NCBI GenBank assembly: GCA_038232455.1
Contig: JBBSHU010000002.1
Span: forward strand, 1 to 64,000
DNA length: 64,000 nucleotides
Direction: 5' to 3'
Source: DATAQC01 sp038232455
GTDB taxonomy: Bacteria; Actinomycetota; Acidimicrobiia; Acidimicrobiales; AC-14
Below, piece by piece: positions 57,708 through 64,000 of the stretch. Made by a program: the position numbers and the translations under genes. Each line of letters begins with the position of its first letter. Within the stretch, counting starts at the first letter, position 1. The notes below the pieces were generated by a model. That model did not search any database. It was not told where the DNA came from and saw nothing but the letters and a program-made list of their open reading frames with translations.

Positions 57708-58268
57708 TCAACGGGTGACGCGGACGTCGACCTCCCGCTCGACGAAGGACCACTCCTCGGTTGCCCTGAGGCGGCCGACAAGCTCGTCGAACGCGTCCTG
57801 GTCGGCCGGGGCGTACTCGAACCAGGCGAGGAAGTCGAAGGGCTCGCTCAGCTCGTGGGCATGGTGCAGGCGCCTGGCCACCGTCGGCAAGTACTCCAGC
57901 CCGACGGCGATGTGGTGCGAGTTCTCCTCGATCACGGCTCGGCGCTCGTCATGGGACATGGCCCACCAGGCCGGTGACTTCCGAACGGCGATCAGTGCCG
58001 CGCAGCGCGCCTCGGGCCGGCCCAGGGGCTGTTGCTCGGCGGCCAGCGCGTCGTCCTCGCCCTCGTTGGTGTAGACGGCGGGAAGCACCACCCCCCGGAG
58101 CGCCCACCGGCCCTTGGCCTCGTCGACACCGTCGCCTTCGACCACGGCGAGACGAGCGGCGGGAGGCAGCGTCTCACCCTTGGAAGCGAGGATGCCGTCG
58201 ATCCGCCACTCCCCCTCCGGTCCGGCGACGAAAGCGACGATGCTGGTATCGGGAGACTGTTCGGCCAT
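57708..58268 (-). CDS. Chlorite-dismutase-family heme protein (short clade)
   Basis: A 186-residue protein of the chlorite-dismutase family, short dimeric type. Lys 97 (VRKSPAWW), His 119 (SHHIAVGL) and Arg 132 (VARRLHHA) align with the proximal heme-site Lys and His and the distal Arg of the Nitrobacter-type enzyme, with the same spacing between them. The closing LRATEEWSFVEREVDVRV matches that group. No (per)chlorate-reduction genes are present, so the natural substrate is unclear. It is unlike the larger HemQ coproheme decarboxylases of actinobacteria in length and motif order. Confidence 0.78.
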   Translation of the reverse strand: MAEQSPDTSIVAFVAGPEGEWRIDGILASKGETLPPAARLAVVEGDGVDEAKGRWALRGVVLPAVYTNEGEDDALAAEQQPLGRPEARCAALIAVRKSPAWWAMSHDERRAVIEENSHHIAVGLEYLPTVARRLHHAHELSEPFDFLAWFEYAPADQDAFDELVGRLRATEEWSFVEREVDVRVTR

Positions 58269-58343
58269 GGCCCATTGTGCCCCGGCGGGCCGGTCACCCC
58301 CGCCCTATGCGTTCCTGGCGCGCTCATCGCCCAATGACGACCC

Positions 58344-59276
58344 TCAGCGCGACAGGAACGAGGGACGGGGGTCGCTGCTGGCACGAACGTGGGCGATGAC
58401 CGCCGAGTAGTCGAGGTCACCGAGCCCGGCCCGGTCGGCGTCCTCGAAGTGGGCCCGGGCAGCGGCTGCAACCCAGGCCTCGATGCCGACGGCCCGGGCC
58501 GCCTCGTCGACCAGGCGCAGGTCCTTTGCTGCCAGGGCCAAGGCAAAGTTGGGTTGGTACTCCCCGCTCTCGATCAAGGCGCGCTTGGACCCGACGGTCG
58601 CTCCGACAGGTGACTCGGCCAGGGTGTCGAGCACGAGTGCCTGATCAAGCCCCAGCGCGTCGGCCAGGGCCAGGGCCTCGGCTACGGCGGACATGACGGC
58701 GCCGAGAGTGGAGTTGGCCACCAGCTTCATCGACGCGCCGGCGCCGAGGGCACCGAACCGGACGGGCCGGCCCAGAACCTCGAGGATGGCCCGGCAGCGC
58801 TCGAAGACGTCGTCGGCGCCCCCGACGAAGATCTTGAGACTGCCGTCGGTGGCCTGAGGCACGCTTCCGAGCACGGGCGCATCGAGCACGTCCACGCCGT
58901 CGGGCACGCGCTTGGCCAGGCTCTTGACCGCATCGGGGCCCACCGTCGACATCTCGATGAGGGTGGTGCCGGGACGTAGCCCCGATGTGAGCCCGCCACC
59001 GCCCTGGCGGTCGGCGGCCACCATGGCATTTCGACCGTCCCCGTCACCGAACACGACGGCCTCGAGCGCCTCGGGTGTGGCGAGCATGGTCACGACGACG
59101 TCGGCCGACGCCGCCGCCTCGGCCGGGGAGGCGGCCCGGCGCGCACCCCGTTCGACAAGCTGGGAGGCCCGCTCCGGAGAGCGGTTCCACACCGCCAGGT
59201 CGTGGCCCGCCTCCAACAGGCGGGATGCCATGGGTCCGCCCATCCGCCCCAATCCGCAGAACGCCAATGTGGCCAT
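58344..59276 (-). CDS. 3-hydroxyisobutyrate-dehydrogenase-family oxidoreductase
   Basis: A 310-residue beta-hydroxyacid dehydrogenase. NAD(P) loop CGLGRMGGPMAS (7-18), DAPVLGSVPQA (133-143), catalytic Lys 185 and Asn 189 in GASMKLVANS, and the C-terminal domain are clear. An insertion of about 19 residues, DGRNAMVAADRQGGGGLTS (81-99), sits before LRPGTTLIEMST, where relatives have only a short loop; it could affect cofactor or substrate binding. The substrate (hydroxyisobutyrate, tartronate semialdehyde or other) is not evident. Its ATG overlaps the DUF2127 stop by one base (TGATG). Confidence 0.9.
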   Translation of the reverse strand: MATLAFCGLGRMGGPMASRLLEAGHDLAVWNRSPERASQLVERGARRAASPAEAAASADVVVTMLATPEALEAVVFGDGDGRNAMVAADRQGGGGLTSGLRPGTTLIEMSTVGPDAVKSLAKRVPDGVDVLDAPVLGSVPQATDGSLKIFVGGADDVFERCRAILEVLGRPVRFGALGAGASMKLVANSTLGAVMSAVAEALALADALGLDQALVLDTLAESPVGATVGSKRALIESGEYQPNFALALAAKDLRLVDEAARAVGIEAWVAAAARAHFEDADRAGLGDLDYSAVIAHVRASSDPRPSFLSR

Positions 59277-60136
59277 CAGGAGTTTCCTTTCTCGACGGGA
59301 GTGGCCTGGCCGGCCAGTACGGGAAGCTTCTCCCCTGCCTCAAGCTCGTCGGCGTCCTCGGCGGCACCGCCACGGATACCGAACAGGTGCTTGGCCCAGA
59401 CCAGGTAGACGAGCACGGCCAGGTTCAGGACCAGGGCGATCACCCGGCCCAGGCTCACCTTGTTGAGCAGCTCGTCGATCTCGAAGGGCAGGAAGCCGGC
59501 GGTGGCCAGGGCGGTGAGGTACTCGGCCCACCGCCGCCCCCGCCAGAGCCCGACCGCCTCCACCCCTTCGATCACCGCGTAGATGACAGCGGTGAACAGC
59601 AGGAGGCGCAGCGTCTTGGGGTCGAGGCCGATCAGGCGGTCGAGCTCTTTGAGGAAGAAGCTGCGACTGGTGGCCTGCCCGGTTCCCGCCAAGCCGTTGT
59701 TGGCATTGTCGACGAGGGCCCGGGCCTGGTCCTGGAGGCTGACGAGGTCCCAGCGAAGAAACAGCAGGCCCACGGCCAACAGCGCGAACACGAACGAGTG
59801 AATACCCCGGTCGACGGCGATGGCCTTGAGGATCAGCGAGTCGCGCAACTTCTTTCCCCGCTCGGGTACCTCCAGGTCGGCGTCGCCCAGGTCGTCGTTG
59901 GTGGCGACTACGGGGTCGGCCAGCACCCAGGCGTCACAGCGCAGACAACGGGCGAGATGGCCACCAACCGTCGCCTCAATTCCCACCAACCAGTCGTCGG
60001 GGCGCAGGTGGCGGACATCGGCGGCGGGAGCACGATGGCCTCGAAAGGCGCAGACGAATGTCTCGGGATGCCAGCGGCCCTTCTTGCGGCCCTCGACCGG
60101 CGGGCCCCCAGGCTTGGTCTGGTCCTGCGCGATCAT
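59276..60136 (-). CDS. DUF2127 membrane protein with N-terminal zinc-ribbon-like segment
   Basis: A 286-residue protein. The cytoplasmic N-terminal ~95 residues include Cys 29 and a CLRC pair (64/67) in GGHLARCLRCDAWVLAD, a likely metal-binding knuckle. Then about four membrane helices of the DUF2127 family follow, including IYAVIEGVEAVGLWRGRRWAEYL and FLPFEIDELL. Function unknown. The ribosome site (AAGGA) and ATG at 60136 are clear, and a longer reading is not needed. It is coupled to the dehydrogenase downstream. Confidence 0.82.
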   Translation of the reverse strand: MIAQDQTKPGGPPVEGRKKGRWHPETFVCAFRGHRAPAADVRHLRPDDWLVGIEATVGGHLARCLRCDAWVLADPVVATNDDLGDADLEVPERGKKLRDSLILKAIAVDRGIHSFVFALLAVGLLFLRWDLVSLQDQARALVDNANNGLAGTGQATSRSFFLKELDRLIGLDPKTLRLLLFTAVIYAVIEGVEAVGLWRGRRWAEYLTALATAGFLPFEIDELLNKVSLGRVIALVLNLAVLVYLVWAKHLFGIRGGAAEDADELEAGEKLPVLAGQATPVEKGNS

Positions 60137-60206
60137 CCGTCCTTTGTAACCGTTGACCGCCGTCTCCGCACCATCTGGGCCGCAGTTCAATTCCTTCAGT
60201 CGACTT
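60137..60206. other. 70-base gap upstream of the DUF2127 gene
   Basis: Only a ribosome site is visible next to 60136. No -10 box can be supported. Confidence 0.3.
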
Positions 60207-60500
60207 TCAGGACACGGGTATGTGCTGGACACCCCCCGAGCCTTCGGAGTCGTCCCCCATACTCTCGTCGTGACCATGACGGGCCCGGGCGGCCAGCGAC
60301 GACGCCAGCGTCACCACCGCCGCCGGATCGCGCACCACCCCCTCGGCCGCGTCGAGGACGGCCCGGACGGCGGCGATGACCTCCAAGGCCGCAGCCTGGA
60401 GATGAACCACCACGTCGTGGCCAGGGTCGCTCTCGCCTTCGGCGGCGTCACCGGTCACCCGCTCGTCGTCATCGTCGGGCCCGTCGGACGTGGCGACCAT
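60207..60500 (-). CDS. Small helical protein coupled to the ArsA-type ATPase
   Basis: A 97-residue protein with an acidic N terminus and one long amphipathic helix (about 30-75, HLQAAALEVIAAVRAVLDAA). Its ATG overlaps the ATPase stop as TGATG, so the pair is translationally coupled. I do not recognise a family. Possible roles are a binding partner or regulator of the ATPase. Confidence 0.65.
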   Translation of the reverse strand: MVATSDGPDDDDERVTGDAAEGESDPGHDVVVHLQAAALEVIAAVRAVLDAAEGVVRDPAAVVTLASSLAARARHGHDESMGDDSEGSGGVQHIPVS

Positions 60501-61753
60501 CAGGTTCCCGCCGCCTCCTGAGCCGTGGCAGACGCTGCCGGGCTCGGCCCGAAGGACACTTCCAGACGGTCGTCGGCCATGCGGGCGGCGTCGACGGGGC
60601 GGCGCCGCAGCGAATCGGGAAGCACGATGGCCCGCCGGTAGGTTCCCACCCGAACGAACAGCTCGTCGTGGCGCCGGCCCACCTCGAGGTCGCCGGCCTC
60701 GGCGAACGGCAGCTCGAGGGACATGACGTAGCGGCTGCCCCGTCGCTCGATGCGTAGAGGATCACCCTCGTGCAGGACGGCGGCGGGGTCGAGCCCGGCA
60801 TAGAGCGCCTCGGCAAAGCGACGGAGCCGCTCGACACCCACGACCTCGGTGGCCGCCAGCTCGGCCCGAAGTATCGGCAGAGGAGCGAACCCATCGGTGA
60901 TGGTGGCCATGTGCTCGGCGTGGGTGGCCTTCCAGTCCGAGAACCACGGGTCGGTAACGGCGTCGGGCAGGAGGCGGTTGGCGATGACCGCGTCGGTGCG
61001 GTAGCCGAACAGGGAGAGGTAGGTGTAGGTGCGGCGGGCTTCGGCAACCACCATCCGCTCGGGATTCACGACCAGGCGCACGCTGGTGCGGGTGCCGTCG
61101 GTGAGCAGCTCCCGAACGCCGTCGAGGCGGTCGTAGAACCGGCGGGCGGCGTCGAACACCTCCTCGCCGGCCACGGGCATGGTCGTCATCCGGGACAGGA
61201 GCGGCCGTACGGCGCGCACCACCTTGCGCTCCACCGGGAAGATGCGCTCCATGTACCAGGACAGCACGTCGGGAAGGGAGAGGAAGCGGATGGTCTCGGC
61301 TGTCGGGGCACAGTCGACGACGATCACGTCCCAGTCGCCCGAGGCGGCGAACGCCTTGATGTCGCTAAGGCCGAAGATCTCGTCGAGACCGGGGATCACC
61401 GCCAGCTCCTCGGCCTCGATGGCGTCGATGCCGGCCCACCCGAGAATGGCGACGACGTAGGCCTGGATGTCCGACCATGCCTCTTCCATGCGCAGGTGGG
61501 CGTCGAGTTGTTGACCCCACAGCCCAGGGGCGACGCTCGTGGGGGTGGGGCCGAGGGCCACGTCGTAGGCGTCGGCCAGCGAGTGGGCCGGGTCGGTGGA
61601 CAGCACGATCGTCCGCTGGCCGGCATCGGCACAGGCCAGGGCGGTGGCCGCCGAGGCCGTGGTCTTGCCGACGCCGCCCTTACCGGTGAACAACAGGATG
61701 CGGGGCCGGCTGGGCCCGGGCGGCCCACTGAGCGGAGTGCTGACGGGGGTCAC
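60500..61753 (-). CDS. ArsA/Get3-family ATPase with HSP20-like C-terminal domain
   Basis: A 417-residue single-copy ArsA-family P-loop ATPase. The deviant Walker A FTGKGGVGKTT (22-32) and STDPAHSLADAY, VIVVDCAPTAETIRFLSLP are classical. The last ~100 residues (YVMSLELPFAEAGDLEVGRRHDELFVRV) form the alpha-crystallin-like domain of the actinobacterial and cyanobacterial relatives. There are no arsenic genes nearby, so tail-anchored-protein or other chaperone activity is as likely as metal transport. The N-terminal residues STPLSGPPGPS are encoded by a dispersed repeat copy. Starts with GTG overlapping the upstream membrane gene. Confidence 0.88.
   Translation of the reverse strand: MTPVSTPLSGPPGPSRPRILLFTGKGGVGKTTASAATALACADAGQRTIVLSTDPAHSLADAYDVALGPTPTSVAPGLWGQQLDAHLRMEEAWSDIQAYVVAILGWAGIDAIEAEELAVIPGLDEIFGLSDIKAFAASGDWDVIVVDCAPTAETIRFLSLPDVLSWYMERIFPVERKVVRAVRPLLSRMTTMPVAGEEVFDAARRFYDRLDGVRELLTDGTRTSVRLVVNPERMVVAEARRTYTYLSLFGYRTDAVIANRLLPDAVTDPWFSDWKATHAEHMATITDGFAPLPILRAELAATEVVGVERLRRFAEALYAGLDPAAVLHEGDPLRIERRGSRYVMSLELPFAEAGDLEVGRRHDELFVRVGTYRRAIVLPDSLRRRPVDAARMADDRLEVSFGPSPAASATAQEAAGT
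61712..61741 (-). repeat. Dispersed 30-bp repeat copy F
   Basis: On the minus strand CACTCCGCTCAGTGGGCC then GCCCGGGCCC. The left arm CCACT-AGTGG-type pairing is kept by paired changes relative to copy B. It encodes TPLSGPPGP at the ArsA-type N terminus. Confidence 0.65.
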
Positions 61754-62313
61754 GACCCGTTCACGTTACCGGGCTTCTCGCCGGGTCGATCCTTGGTTCG
61801 GGGGGCGGGTTTCGGAGGACGGGCCGGGGACTTCCTGGGGGCGAAGGTCCCGTGGCGCGCCGACCACAGTCCGCACAGGCCGAGCCCGTACATGGGCACG
61901 AGAGCACCTGCGGCCAGGCTCGTGTACGGCCGGGCGATGGCCGTGCCCAGGGCCACGATCACCTGGACGACGAGCGATCCGAGGAGACTTCGGCGCACCT
62001 CGGACGGGACCCCGCCGGGGAGGAAGAAGAGATTGGTCACGGCCACCTCGTCGGTGCGGCTTCGGGCCACGCCCCTGGCGTAGGCGGCGAGGAACAGCAT
62101 GCAGCCGGCGAGGAACAAGCCCACGGCCACGGCGAAGGCCCCCGCCTCCAGCACCGTGGTCAAGGCATCGTTCGAGCTCACGCCCGACACCAACGCCGCC
62201 GCCAGCGCCGTCGCGGTGAAGACGCCCGTACCCCACCACGAGGCCTTCCGCAGGCCGAGGCCCGGCGCATCACCTGCGCCGGCAGGCGGCTTCGGTTCGT
62301 CGGACCGCTTCAT
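61750..62313 (-). CDS. Four-TM membrane protein, unknown function
   Basis: A 187-residue protein with about four membrane helices (near 28-46, 57-78, 103-121 and 126-146) and a basic Pro-rich C-terminal tail. The loop RSRTDEVAVTNLFFLPGGVP is a recognisable conserved-looking segment in actinobacterial neighbours of ArsA-type genes. Overlaps the glycosyltransferase stop (ATGA) and the ATPase start (GTGA), so it is a coupled middle gene. Confidence 0.8.
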   Translation of the reverse strand: MKRSDEPKPPAGAGDAPGLGLRKASWWGTGVFTATALAAALVSGVSSNDALTTVLEAGAFAVAVGLFLAGCMLFLAAYARGVARSRTDEVAVTNLFFLPGGVPSEVRRSLLGSLVVQVIVALGTAIARPYTSLAAGALVPMYGLGLCGLWSARHGTFAPRKSPARPPKPAPRTKDRPGEKPGNVNGS

Positions 62314-63431
62314 TCGTGGCGCTCCAGGGCCTGGCCGAGCCGGCCGGCAAGGCCGGCCCAGTCGAACTCGGCCTCCACCCGGAGGCGCGCCGCCGTTCCC
62401 TGCCGGTGACGGAGGTCGGCGTCGTCGAGGAGTGGGGCGAGCGCCCAGGCAACGGCGGCGGGATCGCCGGGACGGTCGACGACGGCGCCGGTCCGGCCGT
62501 CGACCACGGCCTCCGAGGCCCCGCCGCTGCGTCCCGCCACCGGCGGCACACCGCACGCCGCGGCTTCGAGGAACACCATCCCGAACCCCTCCTGCTCCAG
62601 GCCTCCCCACCGGCTACGACAGGGAACGGCGAACACGTCGGCCGCGCCCATGAGGCCAGGCACGCGCTCGTCGGGGACGAGCCCCAGGAAACGGACGGGA
62701 GCCCCGGCGGCGGCCGCCCGACGCTCGAGGCGGCCGCGGTCGCGTCCGGTGCCGGCGATGGCAACCACCAGGTCGGGACGGGTCGGCGCCAGGCGGGCGG
62801 CGGCACCCACCAGGGCATCGAAGCCCTTCCGCGGCACGAGGCGACTGAGGCCCAGCACCACCCGGCCTCCCACCGGGAGCCCGGCGTCGATCCGGGCCTT
62901 CGCTCGCTCGTCGGCGTCGAGGGGCCGGAACCGCTCCAGGTCGACACCGGGGGGGACCAGGCTGAGAGGCACATCGGCTCCGGCCACCCTTTGGACCTCA
63001 TCCGCCGGATACCCCCCTCCGGCCACGACGAGCTCAGCCCCCCGCAGGACCCGGCGCATCAGGCCTCGAGTGCCGGGCAGCCGGCTGGGCACGGTGAGCT
63101 CGGCGCCGTGGACGATCACCGCGTAACGACAGCCGAGGTGCGGCCCGAGGAGCCCGAGAGGAAATGCGGGGTCGAGGATCACCAAACCTGCCCCGACCTC
63201 GGCGGCAAGGTCACGGATCCGCCGGGCCAATCCGGGGTGGGGCAGGAGGACGGGGTCGGGCAGCCGCACGATCCTGAAGGGCTGGCCGGCGTCGAACTCC
63301 CGGTCGCCGGCGTGAGGGGTCGTGGCCACCACCACCCGTTCCGGCGGCAACCGCCGCCACAGCTCCCACAGGTACGACTGGATGCCGCCGACTTTGGGAG
63401 GAAAGTCGTTGGTGACCAACAGATGGGTCAC
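62310..63431 (-). CDS. GT4 glycosyltransferase, PimB-like
   Basis: A 373-residue GT-B glycosyltransferase. The opening LLVTNDFPPKVGGIQSYLWEL, the acceptor-side VIVHGAELTVPSRLPG and the donor-site EQEGFGMVFLEAAACGVP with the catalytic-type E-x7-E are present. In actinobacteria this pattern is closest to GDP-mannose-dependent phosphatidylinositol mannosyltransferase (PimB/PimC), so lipoglycan or PIM assembly is likely, but the acceptor is not certain. Starts with GTG at 63431, overlapping the membrane gene downstream by 4 bases. Confidence 0.87.
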   Translation of the reverse strand: MTHLLVTNDFPPKVGGIQSYLWELWRRLPPERVVVATTPHAGDREFDAGQPFRIVRLPDPVLLPHPGLARRIRDLAAEVGAGLVILDPAFPLGLLGPHLGCRYAVIVHGAELTVPSRLPGTRGLMRRVLRGAELVVAGGGYPADEVQRVAGADVPLSLVPPGVDLERFRPLDADERAKARIDAGLPVGGRVVLGLSRLVPRKGFDALVGAAARLAPTRPDLVVAIAGTGRDRGRLERRAAAAGAPVRFLGLVPDERVPGLMGAADVFAVPCRSRWGGLEQEGFGMVFLEAAACGVPPVAGRSGGASEAVVDGRTGAVVDRPGDPAAVAWALAPLLDDADLRHRQGTAARLRVEAEFDWAGLAGRLGQALERHE

Positions 63432-63447
63432 CGGCCCGGGACAGCGA

Positions 63448-64000
63448 TCAGCCGGCGCCCATGGGCCAGGCCGACAGCGGGCGCGGGATCCGCGTGATGG
63501 TCGAGTCCGTCGGTACCGAGCCTGGCGACCGGTTGGCGCCGCCACGAGAGCCGCCGGGACCGGGGTACGCCTTGGCCGGATCGTCGAAGTCGACCGACTC
63601 GAGCAAGTCGTCGAACTGCAGCAACCCGGGAGGCTCAGATGGCCCGCCGGCTTTCCCGAAGTGGCCGTCGTCGGCCACCGGCTCCGGCGCGGGAGGGTCC
63701 GCCGCCGGTCGTGAGGTCGCCGGGGGCATCATGAAGTCGGGTAGGCCGAGGGGTTCGGGATCCGGCCCGGCAAGGTCGGAGGTGGCCGGAGCCGAGGTGG
63801 CCGGGGCCTGCCGGGTCGCCGGACGGGGCCGCCGGTCGGGTAGCACGGGCGCGTCGACGGCGCTGGGCACGGGGTTGGCGGCCCGGCGGTCGCCGGACAG
63901 CCGGCCTGCTGCGGCCCGGCTGGCCGCCACCCGGGTGTTCGCCAGCCGGTTGATGGGGACTCGTGACGGAGCCGCCGCGCTCGCTCCGTCCGATCCCCGC
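63448..64000 (-). CDS. Partial gene, Pro/Ala-rich protein of unknown function
   Basis: A minus-strand frame that is open from its stop at 63448 to the window edge, so the N terminus is missing. The visible ~184 residues are Pro/Ala/Asp-rich, with a basic start (RVPINRLANTRVAASRAAAG) and an acidic middle (LLQFDDLLESVDFDDPA), ending in SAWPMGAG. It is probably mostly disordered. I recognise no family. It may be co-transcribed with the glycosyltransferase, 16 bases downstream. Confidence 0.55.
   Translation of the reverse strand, partial: RGSDGASAAAPSRVPINRLANTRVAASRAAAGRLSGDRRAANPVPSAVDAPVLPDRRPRPATRQAPATSAPATSDLAGPDPEPLGLPDFMMPPATSRPAADPPAPEPVADDGHFGKAGGPSEPPGLLQFDDLLESVDFDDPAKAYPGPGGSRGGANRSPGSVPTDSTITRIPRPLSAWPMGAG

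Overview
The window is a very GC-rich actinobacterial chromosome segment with dense, mostly co-directional genes. There are no rRNA or tRNA genes, no CRISPR array and no recognisable insertion sequence. Several markers point to Actinomycetota: a bacterial proteasome activator (Bpa/PafE), SepF and YggT beside FtsZ with no FtsA, MurT/GatD, F420-type oxidoreductases, a mycothiol-type PIG-L deacetylase, a DUF3040 protein and a PimB-like mannosyltransferase. Three features argue against a classic Streptomyces or Mycobacterium: murB lies inside the dcw cluster, ileS is inverted, and no DivIVA follows YggT. An Acidimicrobiia-like lineage is my best inference, made without any database search.

Layout. 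Bases 125-4319 hold DUF1059, bpa, a phosphodiesterase, a divergent Rrf2 regulator, a GliT-like flavoprotein and a membrane-anchored protein. Bases 4303-11267 hold rluD, lspA, a DksA/TraR zinc protein, DUF167, ileS (plus strand) and an unusual membrane protein with a histone-H1-like tail. Bases 11416-29959 are one long minus-strand division and cell-wall cluster, in transcription order mraZ, rsmH, ftsL, ftsI, murE, murF, mraY, murD, ftsW, murG, murC, murB, ftsQ, ftsZ, pgeF, yggS, sepF, yggT. Many of its genes overlap by 4 to 8 bases. Next to it, divergently, are murT and gatD for lipid II amidation.

Bases 32309-48532 are mixed: YceH, a DMT transporter, a CDP-alcohol phosphatidyltransferase, a DegT aminotransferase, a Ddn-like protein, a lipoate-ligase-like protein, an HNH nuclease, a ROK kinase, the moxR-DUF58-transglutaminase set, dinB, a PIG-L deacetylase and an inositol-phosphatase-family enzyme. 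Bases 48596-58268 are mostly central metabolism: a methyltransferase, a VOC gene broken by a one-base frameshift, a phosphofructokinase with pyrophosphate-type residues, an ACT protein, an alanine-type aminotransferase, an F420-type oxidoreductase, and a GH15 trehalase next to a ROK glucokinase, plus a chlorite-dismutase-family protein. Bases 58344-64000 hold a beta-hydroxyacid dehydrogenase, a DUF2127 protein, an ArsA-type ATPase set and a PimB-like mannosyltransferase.

Four patterns cut across the genes. First, a dispersed repeat of about 30 bases, able to form two small hairpins, sits in-frame inside at least six proteins. A second short repeat is shared by ileS and murC. Second, many genes have a TANNNT box 6-8 bases before the start codon, which predicts leaderless mRNAs, and several divergent pairs share 23-62 base intergenic regions packed with such promoters. 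Third, mraZ carries four G-rich boxes at exact 10-base spacing overlapping its own promoter. Fourth, the place normally held by divIVA is taken by a two-TM protein with two copies of a ~46-residue repeat and a ~100-residue Lys/Ala/Thr tail. All family calls are from reading sequence motifs; no searches were run.
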